A stretch of 64,000 nucleotides of DNA from Flavobacteriales bacterium (GCA_016700415.1 CP065018.1:1611001-1675000), one strand, 5' to 3'. Numbered from the stretch's first letter, positions 44,241 through 54,424 are shown. Translations and numbers: made by a program. The notes: generated from the sequence alone by a model not told the origin.

Positions 44241-45551
44241 TCAAGTCTTTTGTTTGCGCTTGCGGGCCGCCGGGAAGAGGATGTTGTTCAAGATGAGGCG
44301 ATAACCCGGTGAGTTCGGGAACAGGCTCAGGTCCGTGGGGGGGTCGCCTACCATGTGTTGATAGTCCTCGGGGTCGTGGCCTCCATAAAAGGTCCATTGC
44401 CCCAAGCCAAATTCACCGTGTACGTATTTCACCGTGCCTTGCGGCTTGTTCTCGCCCATGATGGTGATATTCGGCTTTACGAACTGCTTGCGGAAGGCGG
44501 TGGTCTGGCCCATGAAGCCATGTATCACCTGCTCGTGGTCCTGGCAGAGCATGGTGGGCACCACGTCCCATTTGGCGCTGAAGTCGAAGAGTGTGAAGAA
44601 GTCCCGTGTCTCCCCGATGGAGTTGTGGATGTCCGTGGCGTCTATGTCGCTGAACTCATACACCATGGGGTCGGTGATGATGTGGAAATCCTTGAAGGCA
44701 AAAGTGTTCGAGAAGTCGAGCTTCTGCTGGGCCTGCGGGTCTGGTGGATCGCCATCGAAGGGCGTGTCACAGATGTCCACTCCTTCGGCCGCCAATGCGA
44801 TGTCGTAGCTGTCCGTGCCACTGCACATGGTGAAGAGATATCCGCCACCTGCCACGTAGTCGCGGATCTTGGCAGCCACGGCGCCTTTCATCCGGCTCAC
44901 CTTCGCGTAGCCCATTTCCTTGGCCATGGACTCGGCCTCCTTGACCTGATCGAGGTACCAGGGGGCATTGCGGAACATGCGGTAGAATTTGCCGTATTGC
45001 CCGGTGAAGTCCTCGTGGTGGAGGTGCAACCAGTCATACTTGGGCAGTACGCCGTCCAACACTTGCCTGTCGTAGATCTTCTCGTAAGGGATCTCCGCGT
45101 AGGTCATCACCAAGGCCACGGCATCATCCCAAGGTTGGAATCCGTCCGGAGCATAGACGGCGATCTTGGGGGCCTTTTCCAGCTTCACCACCTCCATATT
45201 GGCCTCCGCATCACCGATCTCGGTAAGAATGGCGGTGGCCTGTGCGTCGGCGATCACATTGAAGGATACTCCGCGGACGGTGCATTCCTGCTCCACCTCG
45301 GGTATCCTGTCCAGCATGAAGCTGCCGCTGCGGTAGTTCAACAACCAGTCCACGGTCAAGTCGCGCTGAAGGGCCCAATACACGATCCCGTATGCCTTCA
45401 GATGGTCCGTCTGGCTTTTGTCCATGGGGATCAGAAGCTTCGCCGCCGAGGCGGAAAGCGTGCATACCAGCACCAACAAGGTGACGATCAGCGTGCGAAA
45501 GATCCGCGCCACGGGGCCACGGTCAGAAGGGGGCATCCAGATCCGTGTCAT
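44241..45551 (-). CDS. Conserved Bacteroidota secreted protein often labelled asparagine synthetase B
   Basis: 436 residues with an N-terminal hydrophobic segment (IFRTLIVTLLVLVCTLSASAA), then AKLLIPMDKSQTDHLKAYGI, the hallmark of a family that is commonly named asparagine synthetase B in Bacteroidota genomes. I see neither an N-terminal catalytic Cys for glutaminase nor a PP-loop synthase domain, so the name is not supported. The sequence instead includes a ThuA-like or class I amidotransferase-like pattern, GGGYLFTMCSGTDSYDIALA and HGEFGLGQWTFYGGHDPEDY. It probably acts in the periplasm. The start overlaps the dnaB stop by about 29 bp. Confidence 0.8.
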   Translation of the reverse strand: MTRIWMPPSDRGPVARIFRTLIVTLLVLVCTLSASAAKLLIPMDKSQTDHLKAYGIVYWALQRDLTVDWLLNYRSGSFMLDRIPEVEQECTVRGVSFNVIADAQATAILTEIGDAEANMEVVKLEKAPKIAVYAPDGFQPWDDAVALVMTYAEIPYEKIYDRQVLDGVLPKYDWLHLHHEDFTGQYGKFYRMFRNAPWYLDQVKEAESMAKEMGYAKVSRMKGAVAAKIRDYVAGGGYLFTMCSGTDSYDIALAAEGVDICDTPFDGDPPDPQAQQKLDFSNTFAFKDFHIITDPMVYEFSDIDATDIHNSIGETRDFFTLFDFSAKWDVVPTMLCQDHEQVIHGFMGQTTAFRKQFVKPNITIMGENKPQGTVKYVHGEFGLGQWTFYGGHDPEDYQHMVGDPPTDLSLFPNSPGYRLILNNILFPAARKRKQKT

Positions 45552-47049
45552 CGTTCATCCGGCTGGGCCGCGTGATGGTCTGCATGCTTTCCGGGGCCAT
45601 GCTGCCCGCAAAGTTCATGTCACCCGTCTCGAGGTCCGCGAATTTGGCCAGTTCGGAGATGAAACGCAGGCGGACGTTGTCAATTGCCCCGTTCCTGTGC
45701 TTGGCCACGATCAGCTCGCCCATGCCCAACGTGCTGCCGTGCTCGTCCTCGTAGATCTTGTAGTACTCCGGTCGATAGAGGAAGCAGACCAGGTCGGCGT
45801 CCTGCTCAATGGCGCCGGATTCGCGGAGGTCGCTCAGCATGGGGCGTTTATCGCCACCGCGGGTCTCCACGGCGCGGCTTAGCTGGCTCAGCGCAATGAT
45901 GGGCACATCGAGTTCCTTGGCGATGCTCTTGATGGAGCGCGAGATGTTGCTGATCTCCTGTTCCCTATTGCCTCCACGGTTCCCTTCGGTTCCGGAGGTC
46001 ATCAGTTGCAGGTAGTCGATGACGATGAGTTGCACGTCGTGCTGGCTTTTGAGGCGGCGGCACTTGGCGCGCAGCTCGAAGATGTTGAGCGCCGGGGTGT
46101 CGTCGATGAACATCGGTGCATTGGTGAGCCGGGCGATGTGCTGGTGCAGGACAGTGAACTCCGCATCGGTGAGCTCGCCTTTGCGCAGCTTTTCGGAACT
46201 GATACCGGATTCACTGGCGATCAAACGCGTGACGAGCTGGGTGCTGCTCATTTCCAGACTGAACACGGCCACGGGCTTCTTGTGCTCTACGGCGATGTTG
46301 CGGGCCATGCTCAGCACGAACGCCGTTTTCCCCATGGCCGGCCTAGCTGCCACGATGATCATGTCGCTGCGTTGCCAGCCCGCGGTGAGCTTGTCCAACT
46401 GGGTGAAGCCGGTGGGCACGCCGCTCATGCCGCCCCCTTTGTTCTTGGTGTTCTCGATCTGCGCGATGGCGCCCTGGATCAGGTCGCTCATCGGTTCGTA
46501 GTTGCGCCTGAGGTTGCCGCTGGTGACGGCGAACATCTCCTGCTCGCTCTTGTCCAACAGCTCGAAGACGTCGGTACTGTCATCGTAAGCGTCGCGCATG
46601 GTGTCTGCGCTGATGCGGATCAGCTCGCGGAGGATGTGCTTCTGGCTGATGATGCGTGCATGGAACTGCACGTTGGCACTGCTGGCGACCTTATTGGTGA
46701 GCTGGCTGATGTAAAAAGCACCGCCCACTATGTCCAGTTCGGCGCGCTTCTTCAGCTCCTGCGTCACGGTGAGGATGTCGATGGCCTGGTCGGTGCGGAA
46801 GAGGTTCTGGATGGCGTCGAAGATCCGGCGGTGAGCGTCCACATAGAAGCTCTCGGGGCGGAGGATGTCGATGGCCTCGTTCACCGCGTTCTTCTCCAGC
46901 ATCATCGCGCCCAGTACGGCCTGCTCCAGCTCCGGCGCCTGCGGTGGAAGCTTGCCCGCCTCCATGGCGGTATCGATCAATGAGGCCGCAGGGCGGCGCT
47001 TCCGGTCCATGGTACGGGTGCCGGAGGAAGAAGAGGAGAAGTCGTTCAT
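45523..47049 (-). CDS. dnaB: Replicative DNA helicase DnaB
   Basis: 508 residues. N-terminal domain PPQAPELEQAVLGAMMLEKN to about residue 130, then the RecA-like helicase domain. Walker A is ARPAMGKTAFVLS and motif H3/H4 are seen in LIVIDYLQLM and ISRSIKSIAKELDVPIIALS. The Arg finger and base region are in GDKRPMLSDLRESGAIEQDADLV. It unwinds DNA at replication forks. I start at MNDFSSSSSGT (47049), where a short basic/Ser-rich leader begins; an in-frame ATG at 47112 is less likely. Its 3' end overlaps the following LIPMDKSQ gene. Confidence 0.96.
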   Translation of the reverse strand: MNDFSSSSSGTRTMDRKRRPAASLIDTAMEAGKLPPQAPELEQAVLGAMMLEKNAVNEAIDILRPESFYVDAHRRIFDAIQNLFRTDQAIDILTVTQELKKRAELDIVGGAFYISQLTNKVASSANVQFHARIISQKHILRELIRISADTMRDAYDDSTDVFELLDKSEQEMFAVTSGNLRRNYEPMSDLIQGAIAQIENTKNKGGGMSGVPTGFTQLDKLTAGWQRSDMIIVAARPAMGKTAFVLSMARNIAVEHKKPVAVFSLEMSSTQLVTRLIASESGISSEKLRKGELTDAEFTVLHQHIARLTNAPMFIDDTPALNIFELRAKCRRLKSQHDVQLIVIDYLQLMTSGTEGNRGGNREQEISNISRSIKSIAKELDVPIIALSQLSRAVETRGGDKRPMLSDLRESGAIEQDADLVCFLYRPEYYKIYEDEHGSTLGMGELIVAKHRNGAIDNVRLRFISELAKFADLETGDMNFAGSMAPESMQTITRPSRMNDDTDLDAPF

Positions 47050-47219
47050 AAGGATGATCGGCGCAAGGAAAAAAGGGACACCGGTCGGGTGGGTCAAAAG
47101 TAACCCGCACAAGGTGGTGGTCAGGGTCGCGCCCCGACCTTCTTTGCCCAGCGTATCAACAAGCCGCCTTCCAATGGTTGTTAGTACATGAGATAACCTG
47201 CGCCCATCGTTACTTTGTG

Positions 47220-48524
47220 ATGATGCGTTATCAACATGTCCTCCTTCTATGCGCCCTTTCCGGGGTAGTTCTCAACGGTTGCAAGAAGGACCGGGAGAAC
47301 GAAGCACCGCACATCACCATCACCTCCCCTGCCGACGGCTTCTCGCTCACCGTGCCGGACACGCTGGTGGTGACGGTGCAGGCCAGCGATGATATCGCCT
47401 TGGAGCAGATCTCCGTCTCACTGTTGGACCAGAACAACATTCCCGTGGTGGATGCCGTGGGCACATCGGTGTCCGGGACTTCGGCGACGGTGACGCTCGG
47501 GCTGCCCATACTTTCCGAACAGCTCGAAAGCGGCGACTACAAGCTGTTTGCCACCGCCTCGGACGGATCGCTCAGCGGCAAGGATGTGCGGACGCTCCAC
47601 GTCACTGCCGTCCCCTTGCGGTTGCGTGCGCTGTTCACCGTTACCGCTCCAAGCGCCGGCACCGTGGCCTTGTACAAGACGGACAGCTTGGGGCAGACCG
47701 CTCTGGCAACCTCATGGCCCATGGACCTCGGCGGTACGGCCATCAGTTCCGCGGCCCAACGGCTCTGTGTTGCCGGTGGCTCCAGCGGGGACCTCCGCGT
47801 CTTTTCACCGGACAACCCGGGCATCATCTGGCAGCGCCCCAACCTCAGCTCGATCGGTGCGCCTTGGTTCACCAGTGTGGACCTCTGCGCGGATGGTCGC
47901 TTCTATGTCGGGCAAGATGATGGCACCCTGCGCGGCTTCACGGCCAGCAACGGCACGGGCACAATGAACGCGGCGCTTCCGGCGCAGTTCCGGGTGGAAC
48001 AGTCCATCACAAGCGGTGAGCTCGTCGTGACCACCGAGCGGCACTTCGTGACCCAGGAACAACGGGTGGGCACTTATTTCAAGGCCTCGGGATCACTGGT
48101 TTCCTCCCAACCCTTGGGCCTAACACCTGTCCGGGTCTTTGAGCGCATCGCGGACTTTGTTCTGATCTTCGGCAACCAAGGCGGTCAAGGTCATGTCTTG
48201 GATCGGAACCTGCCCGGCGGCGGTGGATGGGAGCCGTACACATGGCCAAGCACCATCACGGCGGTGGAACAGATCGGCAGCGGCACTTGGCTGGTGGCCT
48301 TAGCGAACGGCGATCTGCAGCGCTTCACATACTCCGATGCGGGATCCCTGAGCATCGGCACCACGCCCGTGTTAAGCACTTTGGTGAAAGACAAGGTGAG
48401 CGGCGCGATCTACGGCGGGGCCGATGGCCACGTGCTCATCCTTGATCCCTCGAACGGCGCCATTCTCGGCGACTTTCCCGTGGGCGGCCAAGTGCTGAAG
48501 GTCTTGCCCCTGTTCAACCGGTGA
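47220..48524 (+). CDS. Lipoprotein with Ig-like and propeller-like domains
   Basis: 434 residues. Lipobox VVLNGCKKD after MMRYQHVLLLCALSG. An Ig-like module (ITITSPADGFSLTVPDTLVVTVQASD) occupies about residues 30-130, followed by WD/PQQ-type beta repeats (GRFYVGQDDGTLRGFTAS, GTWLVALANGDLQRFTYSD, GAIYGGADGHVLILDPSNGA). No T9SS tail, so it is probably an outer-membrane or periplasmic lipoprotein. The longer in-frame start at 47178 would remove the lipobox context. It is divergent from dnaB. Confidence 0.82.
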   Translation: MMRYQHVLLLCALSGVVLNGCKKDRENEAPHITITSPADGFSLTVPDTLVVTVQASDDIALEQISVSLLDQNNIPVVDAVGTSVSGTSATVTLGLPILSEQLESGDYKLFATASDGSLSGKDVRTLHVTAVPLRLRALFTVTAPSAGTVALYKTDSLGQTALATSWPMDLGGTAISSAAQRLCVAGGSSGDLRVFSPDNPGIIWQRPNLSSIGAPWFTSVDLCADGRFYVGQDDGTLRGFTASNGTGTMNAALPAQFRVEQSITSGELVVTTERHFVTQEQRVGTYFKASGSLVSSQPLGLTPVRVFERIADFVLIFGNQGGQGHVLDRNLPGGGGWEPYTWPSTITAVEQIGSGTWLVALANGDLQRFTYSDAGSLSIGTTPVLSTLVKDKVSGAIYGGADGHVLILDPSNGAILGDFPVGGQVLKVLPLFNR

Positions 48525-48578
48525 TCGGTTACAACGCTCGGACTCCCGACTCAAGACTCCCGGACCCGGGACTATCGG

Positions 48579-49538
48579 CTACCCCTTCTTCACCACGCCC
48601 ATCTTACAGAACTTGGCGATCCGCTTCTCCACGCGCTTCTCGGGATCCAGCTTGGTCAGCTTTTCCAACTGTTTTGCCACCTCCGCTTTCACCATGCGGC
48701 AGGCTTCCTCCGGATCGGCATGGGCGCCGCCCACGGGTTCGGGGATCACGCCGTCCACCAAACCGTTCTTGAACATGTCCGTGGCGGTAAGCTTCAGGGC
48801 TTCGGCGGCCTGCTCCTTATAGTCCCACGTGCGCCACAGGATCGTGGAGCAGTTTTCCGGTGAGATCACGGAATACCAGGAGTTCTCCAGCATGAGCACC
48901 TTGTCGCCGATGCCGATGCCGAGCGCGCCGCCCGATGCCCCTTCGCCGATGATCACGCAGATGATGGGCACCTTCAGCTGGCACATCTCCAGCAGGTTCC
49001 TCGCAATGGCCTCTCCTTGCCCGCGCTCCTCCGCCTCCAAGCCTGGAAAGGCACCGGGCGTATCGATCAACGTCACTACCGGCTTATTGAATTTCTCAGC
49101 AAGTTTCATCAACCTCAGCGCCTTCCGGTAACCTTCCGGGTTCGGCATGCCGAAGTTGCGGAATTGGCGCATCTTGGTGTTCACGCCCTTCTGCTGGCCG
49201 ATGAACATCACCGTCTTTCCGTCCATCAGGCCAAAGCCGCCCACCATGGCCTTGTCATCCTTCACGGTACGGTCCCCATGGAGCTCGATGAAGCTGCCGT
49301 CGCTGAGGTAGTTGATGTACCGCATGGTATACGGCCGGTCGGGATGGCGGCTGACCTGCACGCGTTGCCACGGTGTGAGCTTGCCGTACACCTCTTTCCG
49401 TGCGGCGACGAGCTTCTTGTTGAGGTCCTTCAACGTGGCCTTGATGTCCACCTCGCCGTCCGAGGCCACCTCGTTCAGCTTCTCGATCTGCTCCACGATG
49501 GTCTGGATCGGGCTCTCGAATTCAAGGAAGGTGCTCAT
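48579..49538 (-). CDS. accA: Acetyl-CoA carboxylase carboxyltransferase subunit alpha
   Basis: 319 residues. The alpha subunit transfers the carboxyl group from carboxybiotin to acetyl-CoA with AccD in fatty-acid synthesis. Family landmarks are FLEFESPIQTIVEQIEKL at the N-terminus, RHPDRPYTMRYINYL, LIDTPGAFPGLEAEERGQGEAI and IIGEGASGGALGIGIGD. The length is typical. It stands alone here, convergent with the lipoprotein gene and divergent from the transporter. Confidence 0.97.
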   Translation of the reverse strand: MSTFLEFESPIQTIVEQIEKLNEVASDGEVDIKATLKDLNKKLVAARKEVYGKLTPWQRVQVSRHPDRPYTMRYINYLSDGSFIELHGDRTVKDDKAMVGGFGLMDGKTVMFIGQQKGVNTKMRQFRNFGMPNPEGYRKALRLMKLAEKFNKPVVTLIDTPGAFPGLEAEERGQGEAIARNLLEMCQLKVPIICVIIGEGASGGALGIGIGDKVLMLENSWYSVISPENCSTILWRTWDYKEQAAEALKLTATDMFKNGLVDGVIPEPVGGAHADPEEACRMVKAEVAKQLEKLTKLDPEKRVEKRIAKFCKMGVVKKG

Positions 49539-49660
49539 GGGGAAAGATTAGCGAACGGGCGAAGGTAGAGCGGTCATTGAAAACACATCGGCCGCGGCCC
49601 GGAACCATCCAATGCGCCGCTCGTCCATCGGGCAGGCCCGGTCACGCCTATTTTCGCGGC

Positions 49661-51475
49661 ATGTCCCCCCACGAGTTTATCGTTCTCGGCGTCATCGTGG
49701 CGGCCGTAATCCTGTTCATCAGCGAGTGGATCGGCATCGACTTGATCGCGTTGATGATCGTGGCGGTGCTGGTGCTCACTGGCGTGATCACGCCTCAGCA
49801 GGGCCTGGCCGGTTTCAGCGATCCGGCCACGCTTACCGTTGGCTTCATGTTCGTACTGAGCGCCGCGATACTTCGCTCCGGCATATTGCGCACATTGGCC
49901 CCCCGGCTGTCGGTGCAGATGCGGCGCAACGAGGTTATGGGCATGCTGATCCTGATGGTCGCCACGGCCTTTCTCTCGGCCTTCCTGAACAACACGCCCA
50001 TCGTGGCGGTGTTCATCCCCATCGTGGTGCAGGCCGCACGTTCCGCGGGCCTCAGCGCCTCACGGATGCTCATCCCGCTGTCCTTCGCCACCATCATGGG
50101 CGGCACCACCACGCTCATCGGCACTTCCACCAACATCCTTGTCAGCGGCATTGCCGTGGATCATGGTCTGGCCCCTTTCACCATGTTCCAAATGGCCCCG
50201 TTGGGGATCGTGCTGACCGTCGCCGGCATTGCCTACATGCTGCTTTTCGGCAGGCGCTTGCTGCGGAAGGAGCGCGACCCCACCGGGCTCAAGGAGCGGT
50301 TCGGCGTAAAGGACTATGTCACCGAGATCGAACTGTTGCCAGGGGCTCCCTCGATCGGTGAACGGATCATGGACTCCCGCTTGGTGAAGGAGCTGCACAC
50401 GGACATTATTGAGATCCGGCGCGGCGAGGAGATCTTCACGCTCCCGGCCGGCGACATGGTGCTACAGGCTCGTGACATGCTAAAAGTCCGCTGCGAGGCC
50501 GCCCATGCCAGGGAACTGAACGCCGACCGGCATATCCGGATCCATCCCGCCACGAGCAAGGCCTCCGACATGGGGAGCGAAAATGCCGAGGCGGGACAGC
50601 ACGGGACCAAGTTGGTGGAATTGGTGATCACCGGCAATTCGCCGTTGGACGGCAAGACCATCGGCGAGGCGGATCTCATGCGCATCTACCGCGCCGTACC
50701 ATTGGCAGTACGGAAGCGGGAAGAGGTGATCAATCAGCGCATGGTGGACATCGTGCTGCGGCCCGGCGACGTGATCTTGGCGGAAGTGCGCAGCCACTAC
50801 GTGGAACGGCTGCGTGCCTTGGACCGCACACCCGAAAGCCCCTTCGCCATTTTGGACGAGCAGGAAGGCACGGTCGGTTTTGACAAGCGCAGTGCGATCA
50901 TCACGGGCCTGGTTCTGCTCGGGGTGGTGCTCAGCTCCGCGTTCGCCCTGCTGCCCATCGTGGTGAGCACCTTGGTGGGCGTCTGCTTGATCGTGCTCAC
51001 CCGTTGCATCCCCATGGAGGAGATCTATGACGCGATCGATTGGAAGATCATTTTCCTCATGGCCGGCGCGCTCAGCCTTGGCCTCGCGATGACCGAGACC
51101 GGTCTGGCCGCAAGGGTCGCGCATGGGCTGGTCCATCTGCTGGGCGCATGGGGACCGTTGGCCGTTCTGGCCGGGATCTTCACCTGCACGGTGATGCTCA
51201 CCGAGGTCATGTCGAATACGGCGACCGCCGCGCTGCTGGCACCCATCGCGATCTCCACGGCGGCGGCCTTGGGGGTGAGCCCGCTGCCCTTCCTCATGGC
51301 CGTCACCTTCGCGGCCTCGGCCAGCTTCATGACCCCTGTCGGCTACCAGACCAACACCATGGTGTACAGCGCGGGCCGTTACAAATTTCTTGATTTCACG
51401 CGGGTGGGAGCGCCTATCACCTTCTTGTTCTTCATCCTGGCGATGCTGCTTATCCCGGTGTTCTACCCGTTCTAA
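49661..51475 (+). CDS. SLC13/ArsB-type permease with two RCK_C domains
   Basis: 604 residues with about ten or more transmembrane helices in two blocks. Re-entrant hairpin motifs of the ion-transporter superfamily are seen as AFLNNTPIVAVFIPIV and TTLIGTSTNILVSG, and in the second half as MLTEVMSNTATAALLAPIA and TPVGYQTNTMVY. Between the blocks are two RCK_C (TrkA-C) domains, GERIMDSRLVKELHTDIIEI and GKTIGEADLMRIYRAVPLAV. This is the DASS/SLC13-like family, transporting dicarboxylates, sulfate or similar anions with sodium. The substrate is not readable. The start MSPHEFIVLG was chosen over an in-frame ATG at 49577. Confidence 0.88.
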   Translation: MSPHEFIVLGVIVAAVILFISEWIGIDLIALMIVAVLVLTGVITPQQGLAGFSDPATLTVGFMFVLSAAILRSGILRTLAPRLSVQMRRNEVMGMLILMVATAFLSAFLNNTPIVAVFIPIVVQAARSAGLSASRMLIPLSFATIMGGTTTLIGTSTNILVSGIAVDHGLAPFTMFQMAPLGIVLTVAGIAYMLLFGRRLLRKERDPTGLKERFGVKDYVTEIELLPGAPSIGERIMDSRLVKELHTDIIEIRRGEEIFTLPAGDMVLQARDMLKVRCEAAHARELNADRHIRIHPATSKASDMGSENAEAGQHGTKLVELVITGNSPLDGKTIGEADLMRIYRAVPLAVRKREEVINQRMVDIVLRPGDVILAEVRSHYVERLRALDRTPESPFAILDEQEGTVGFDKRSAIITGLVLLGVVLSSAFALLPIVVSTLVGVCLIVLTRCIPMEEIYDAIDWKIIFLMAGALSLGLAMTETGLAARVAHGLVHLLGAWGPLAVLAGIFTCTVMLTEVMSNTATAALLAPIAISTAAALGVSPLPFLMAVTFAASASFMTPVGYQTNTMVYSAGRYKFLDFTRVGAPITFLFFILAMLLIPVFYPF

Positions 51476-51480
51476 ACGGC

Positions 51481-52314
51481 ATGCTGGTCTTCCCCTTCGC
51501 CAAAATCAATCTCGGCCTACAGGTGCTTCGCAAGCGGCCTGATGGCTTTCACGACATCCGCACCGTCATGGTCCCCATCCCCCTGTGCGATGCGCTGGAG
51601 GCGGTGGTGGATGAAGGGGCCGCCCCGGGTGAGGTGCGATTTGAACGGACGGGTATCCCGGTGCCGGGCGATGCGTCCGGCGACCTATGCATGAAGGCCG
51701 TGGAACAGGTCCGGAAGTTCCGCGAACTGCCGGGGCTGCGGATCCACCTTCACAAAGCGGTTCCCATGGGCGCCGGGCTGGGCGGGGGATCCAGCGACGC
51801 CGCCCACACACTGCTTCTGCTGAACGCACTGTTGGACCTTGGCTTAGCACCGAAGGAGCTTCACGCCATGGCGGCCACATTGGGCAGTGATTGTCCGTTC
51901 TTTCTTCAGCAAGGAGCACAGCTTGCCGATGGGCGGGGGGAGGTCCTTAGCCCCTTACACGTTGATCTTACCGGGCATTGGCTAGTGCTGGTGAATCCAA
52001 GCATCCATGTGCCTACGGCGGAGGTGTACGGGAATATGCGGCTTGCCGAGCACCACGACGATCTGCCTCGAATGATCGCTGCGCCGATCGCCTCCTGGCA
52101 AGGGACCGTGGTGAATGACATGGAGGAATACGTGTTCGCGAAATACCCGGCCATCAAAGCGATCAAACAGGAGCTATTGGCCAGGGGTGCGAGCTATGCG
52201 GCCATGAGCGGCTCAGGTTCCAGCGTGTTCGGGGTCTTTTCAAGGAAGCCCATGGACTTGGTCTTCCCTGAAGGATATAGTATGTGGGTGTTCCCCGGTC
52301 GGGCCGAAAGTTGA
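51481..52314 (+). CDS. ispE: 4-diphosphocytidyl-2-C-methyl-D-erythritol kinase IspE
   Basis: 277 residues, GHMP kinase of the MEP isoprenoid pathway, phosphorylating CDP-ME at the 2-hydroxyl. FPFAKINLGLQVLRKRPDGFH begins the family signature with the conserved Lys; the ATP loop is PMGAGLGGGSSDAA at about residue 98, and the third motif AAMSGSGSSVFG is near 243. It starts 5 bp after the transporter stop, so cotranscription with that gene is likely. Confidence 0.95.
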   Translation: MLVFPFAKINLGLQVLRKRPDGFHDIRTVMVPIPLCDALEAVVDEGAAPGEVRFERTGIPVPGDASGDLCMKAVEQVRKFRELPGLRIHLHKAVPMGAGLGGGSSDAAHTLLLLNALLDLGLAPKELHAMAATLGSDCPFFLQQGAQLADGRGEVLSPLHVDLTGHWLVLVNPSIHVPTAEVYGNMRLAEHHDDLPRMIAAPIASWQGTVVNDMEEYVFAKYPAIKAIKQELLARGASYAAMSGSGSSVFGVFSRKPMDLVFPEGYSMWVFPGRAES

Positions 52315-52430
52315 CCCCTACGATCCTGATCCAGGTCGGTTGACGACTTCTCCGTGCCACAGCCAACCGGCATGCTTTGGTATCCCTCCTCCCCTTCCCT
52401 ACTTTGCGACATCCTTATTCACCCATCCCC

Positions 52431-54344
52431 ATGGACATCACCCGCATCCGCACCAAAGCCGATTACGACGAAGCCTACCGCCTCAGCGCGGAGGACCCCG
52501 AAGGATTCTGGGCCGCGCAGGCCGAGACCTTCACTTGGCGGAAGAAGTGGGACAAGGTGCTGGAATGGGATTTCGAGAAGCCCGAAGTGAATTGGTTCAA
52601 GGGCGGAAAGCTGAACATCACCGAAAACTGTCTGGACCGGCACTTGGAGAAACGGGGCAACAAACTGGCGCTGATCTGGGAGCCGAACGACCCGCAGGAG
52701 CGCTTCGTGCGCTACACCTACCGCGAGTTATATGAGCGGGTGTGCATGTATGCCAACGTGCTGAAGCGCAACGGTGCGAAGAAGGGCGACCGCATCTGCA
52801 TCTACATGCCGATGATACCGGATCTTACCATCGCCATCCTCGCCTGCGCGCGCATCGGTGCTATCCATTCCGTGGTGTTCGCGGGCTTCAGCGCCAAGTC
52901 CATCGCCGACCGCGTGAACGATGCGCAGTGCTCGATGGTGCTTACCAGCGACGGCCTGAACCGCGGCCACAAGCAGATCCCCGTGAAGCGCATTGTGGAC
53001 GAAGCCTTGGAGGAATGTCCCAGCGTGAAGTGCGTGATCGTGGCCGACCGCCTCGGATGGGCCGTGGACATGAATGAAGGCCGCGACGTATGGTTGCATG
53101 AGGAATTGAAAACGGTGGACAAGGACTGCCCTGCGGAAGTGATGGACGCCGAGGACCCGCTGTTCATTTTGTACACCAGCGGCAGCACCGGCAAGCCGAA
53201 AGGCGTGGTACACACCTGCGGCGGCTACATGGTCTTTTGCGACTACACCTTCCGCAATGTCTTCCAGTACGAGGAAAGCGACATCTTCTGGTGTACCGCC
53301 GACATCGGTTGGGTCACCGGGCACAGCTACATCATCTATGGGCCGTTGAGTGCCGGCGCCACTACGGTGATGTTCGAGGGCGTGCCCACCTTCCCCGATG
53401 CGGGCCGCTTCTGGCAGGTGATCGACAAGCACGGCGTGAACATCTTCTACACCGCGCCAACGGCCATCCGCAGCCTCATGGCGCACGGCCTCGATCACGT
53501 GCTGGCCTATTCGCTGGATTCGCTGAAAGTGATCGGCAGCGTGGGCGAACCCATCAACGAGGAGGCGTGGCAATGGTACAAGCTTCACGTGGGAAAGAAC
53601 CGTTGCCCGATAGTGGACACCTGGTGGCAAACGGAAACGGCAGGCATCCTGATCTCGTCCATCGCGGGCGTCACCGATGAAAAGCCCAGCCACGCCGCGT
53701 ACCCGTTGCCCGGTGTACAGCCCGTACTGCTCACCGCCGACGGCAAGGAGATCGCCGAGAACGAAGTGGAAGGCATGCTCTGCATGAAGTTCCCGTGGCC
53801 CGGCATCCTCCGTACCACATGGGGCGACCACGACCGTTACAAGCAGACCTATTTCAGCAGCTATCCCGGCCACTACTTCAGCGGCGACGGCGCCAAGCGA
53901 GATGCCGATGGCCGGTACCGCATCATCGGTCGCGTGGATGATGTGATCAACGTGAGCGGACACCGCTTCGGCACCGCGGAAGTGGAGAGCGCCATCAACC
54001 TCAGCGAGTTGGTGGTGGAAAGCGCCGTGGTGGGCTATCCGCACGACATCAAGGGGCAGGGCATCTACGCCTATGTCATCACCGCCGAACCGCTGGACCT
54101 GAACGACAAGGCGGCCGTGGACCGCATCACCGGCGAGATCATCGAATCCGTGGTGGAGAACATCGGTCGCATTGCCAAGCCGGACAAGATCCAGTTCGTG
54201 AGCGGCCTGCCGAAGACGCGTTCAGGGAAGATCATGCGCCGCATCCTGCGCAAGATCGCCGAGGGCGAAATGAGCAACCTCGGTGATACTACCACGCTGC
54301 TGGACCCGGATGTGGTGGAGGAGATCAAGGCGGGGAAAGTTTGA
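52431..54344 (+). CDS. acs: Acetyl-CoA synthetase
   Basis: 637 residues, AMP-forming acetate activation enzyme. Motifs: A3 YTSGSTGKPKGVVHT (about residue 249), WCTADIGWVTGHSYI, VDTWWQTETAGI, GDGAKRDADGRYRIIGRVDD, INVSGHR, and the catalytic Lys in the SGKIMRRILRK end segment, which is the site of regulatory acetylation in family members. The start MDITRIRTKADYDEAY gives the usual length; an in-frame ATG at 52377 would add 18 residues. It stands alone. Confidence 0.97.
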   Translation: MDITRIRTKADYDEAYRLSAEDPEGFWAAQAETFTWRKKWDKVLEWDFEKPEVNWFKGGKLNITENCLDRHLEKRGNKLALIWEPNDPQERFVRYTYRELYERVCMYANVLKRNGAKKGDRICIYMPMIPDLTIAILACARIGAIHSVVFAGFSAKSIADRVNDAQCSMVLTSDGLNRGHKQIPVKRIVDEALEECPSVKCVIVADRLGWAVDMNEGRDVWLHEELKTVDKDCPAEVMDAEDPLFILYTSGSTGKPKGVVHTCGGYMVFCDYTFRNVFQYEESDIFWCTADIGWVTGHSYIIYGPLSAGATTVMFEGVPTFPDAGRFWQVIDKHGVNIFYTAPTAIRSLMAHGLDHVLAYSLDSLKVIGSVGEPINEEAWQWYKLHVGKNRCPIVDTWWQTETAGILISSIAGVTDEKPSHAAYPLPGVQPVLLTADGKEIAENEVEGMLCMKFPWPGILRTTWGDHDRYKQTYFSSYPGHYFSGDGAKRDADGRYRIIGRVDDVINVSGHRFGTAEVESAINLSELVVESAVVGYPHDIKGQGIYAYVITAEPLDLNDKAAVDRITGEIIESVVENIGRIAKPDKIQFVSGLPKTRSGKIMRRILRKIAEGEMSNLGDTTTLLDPDVVEEIKAGKV

Positions 54345-54424
54345 AAACCACCTGTTGGACCGACCTGAAAGACATTGATCGACAATTCCAAGGATCCGAC
54401 CATCTCGAGTAGATCCGAACCATC

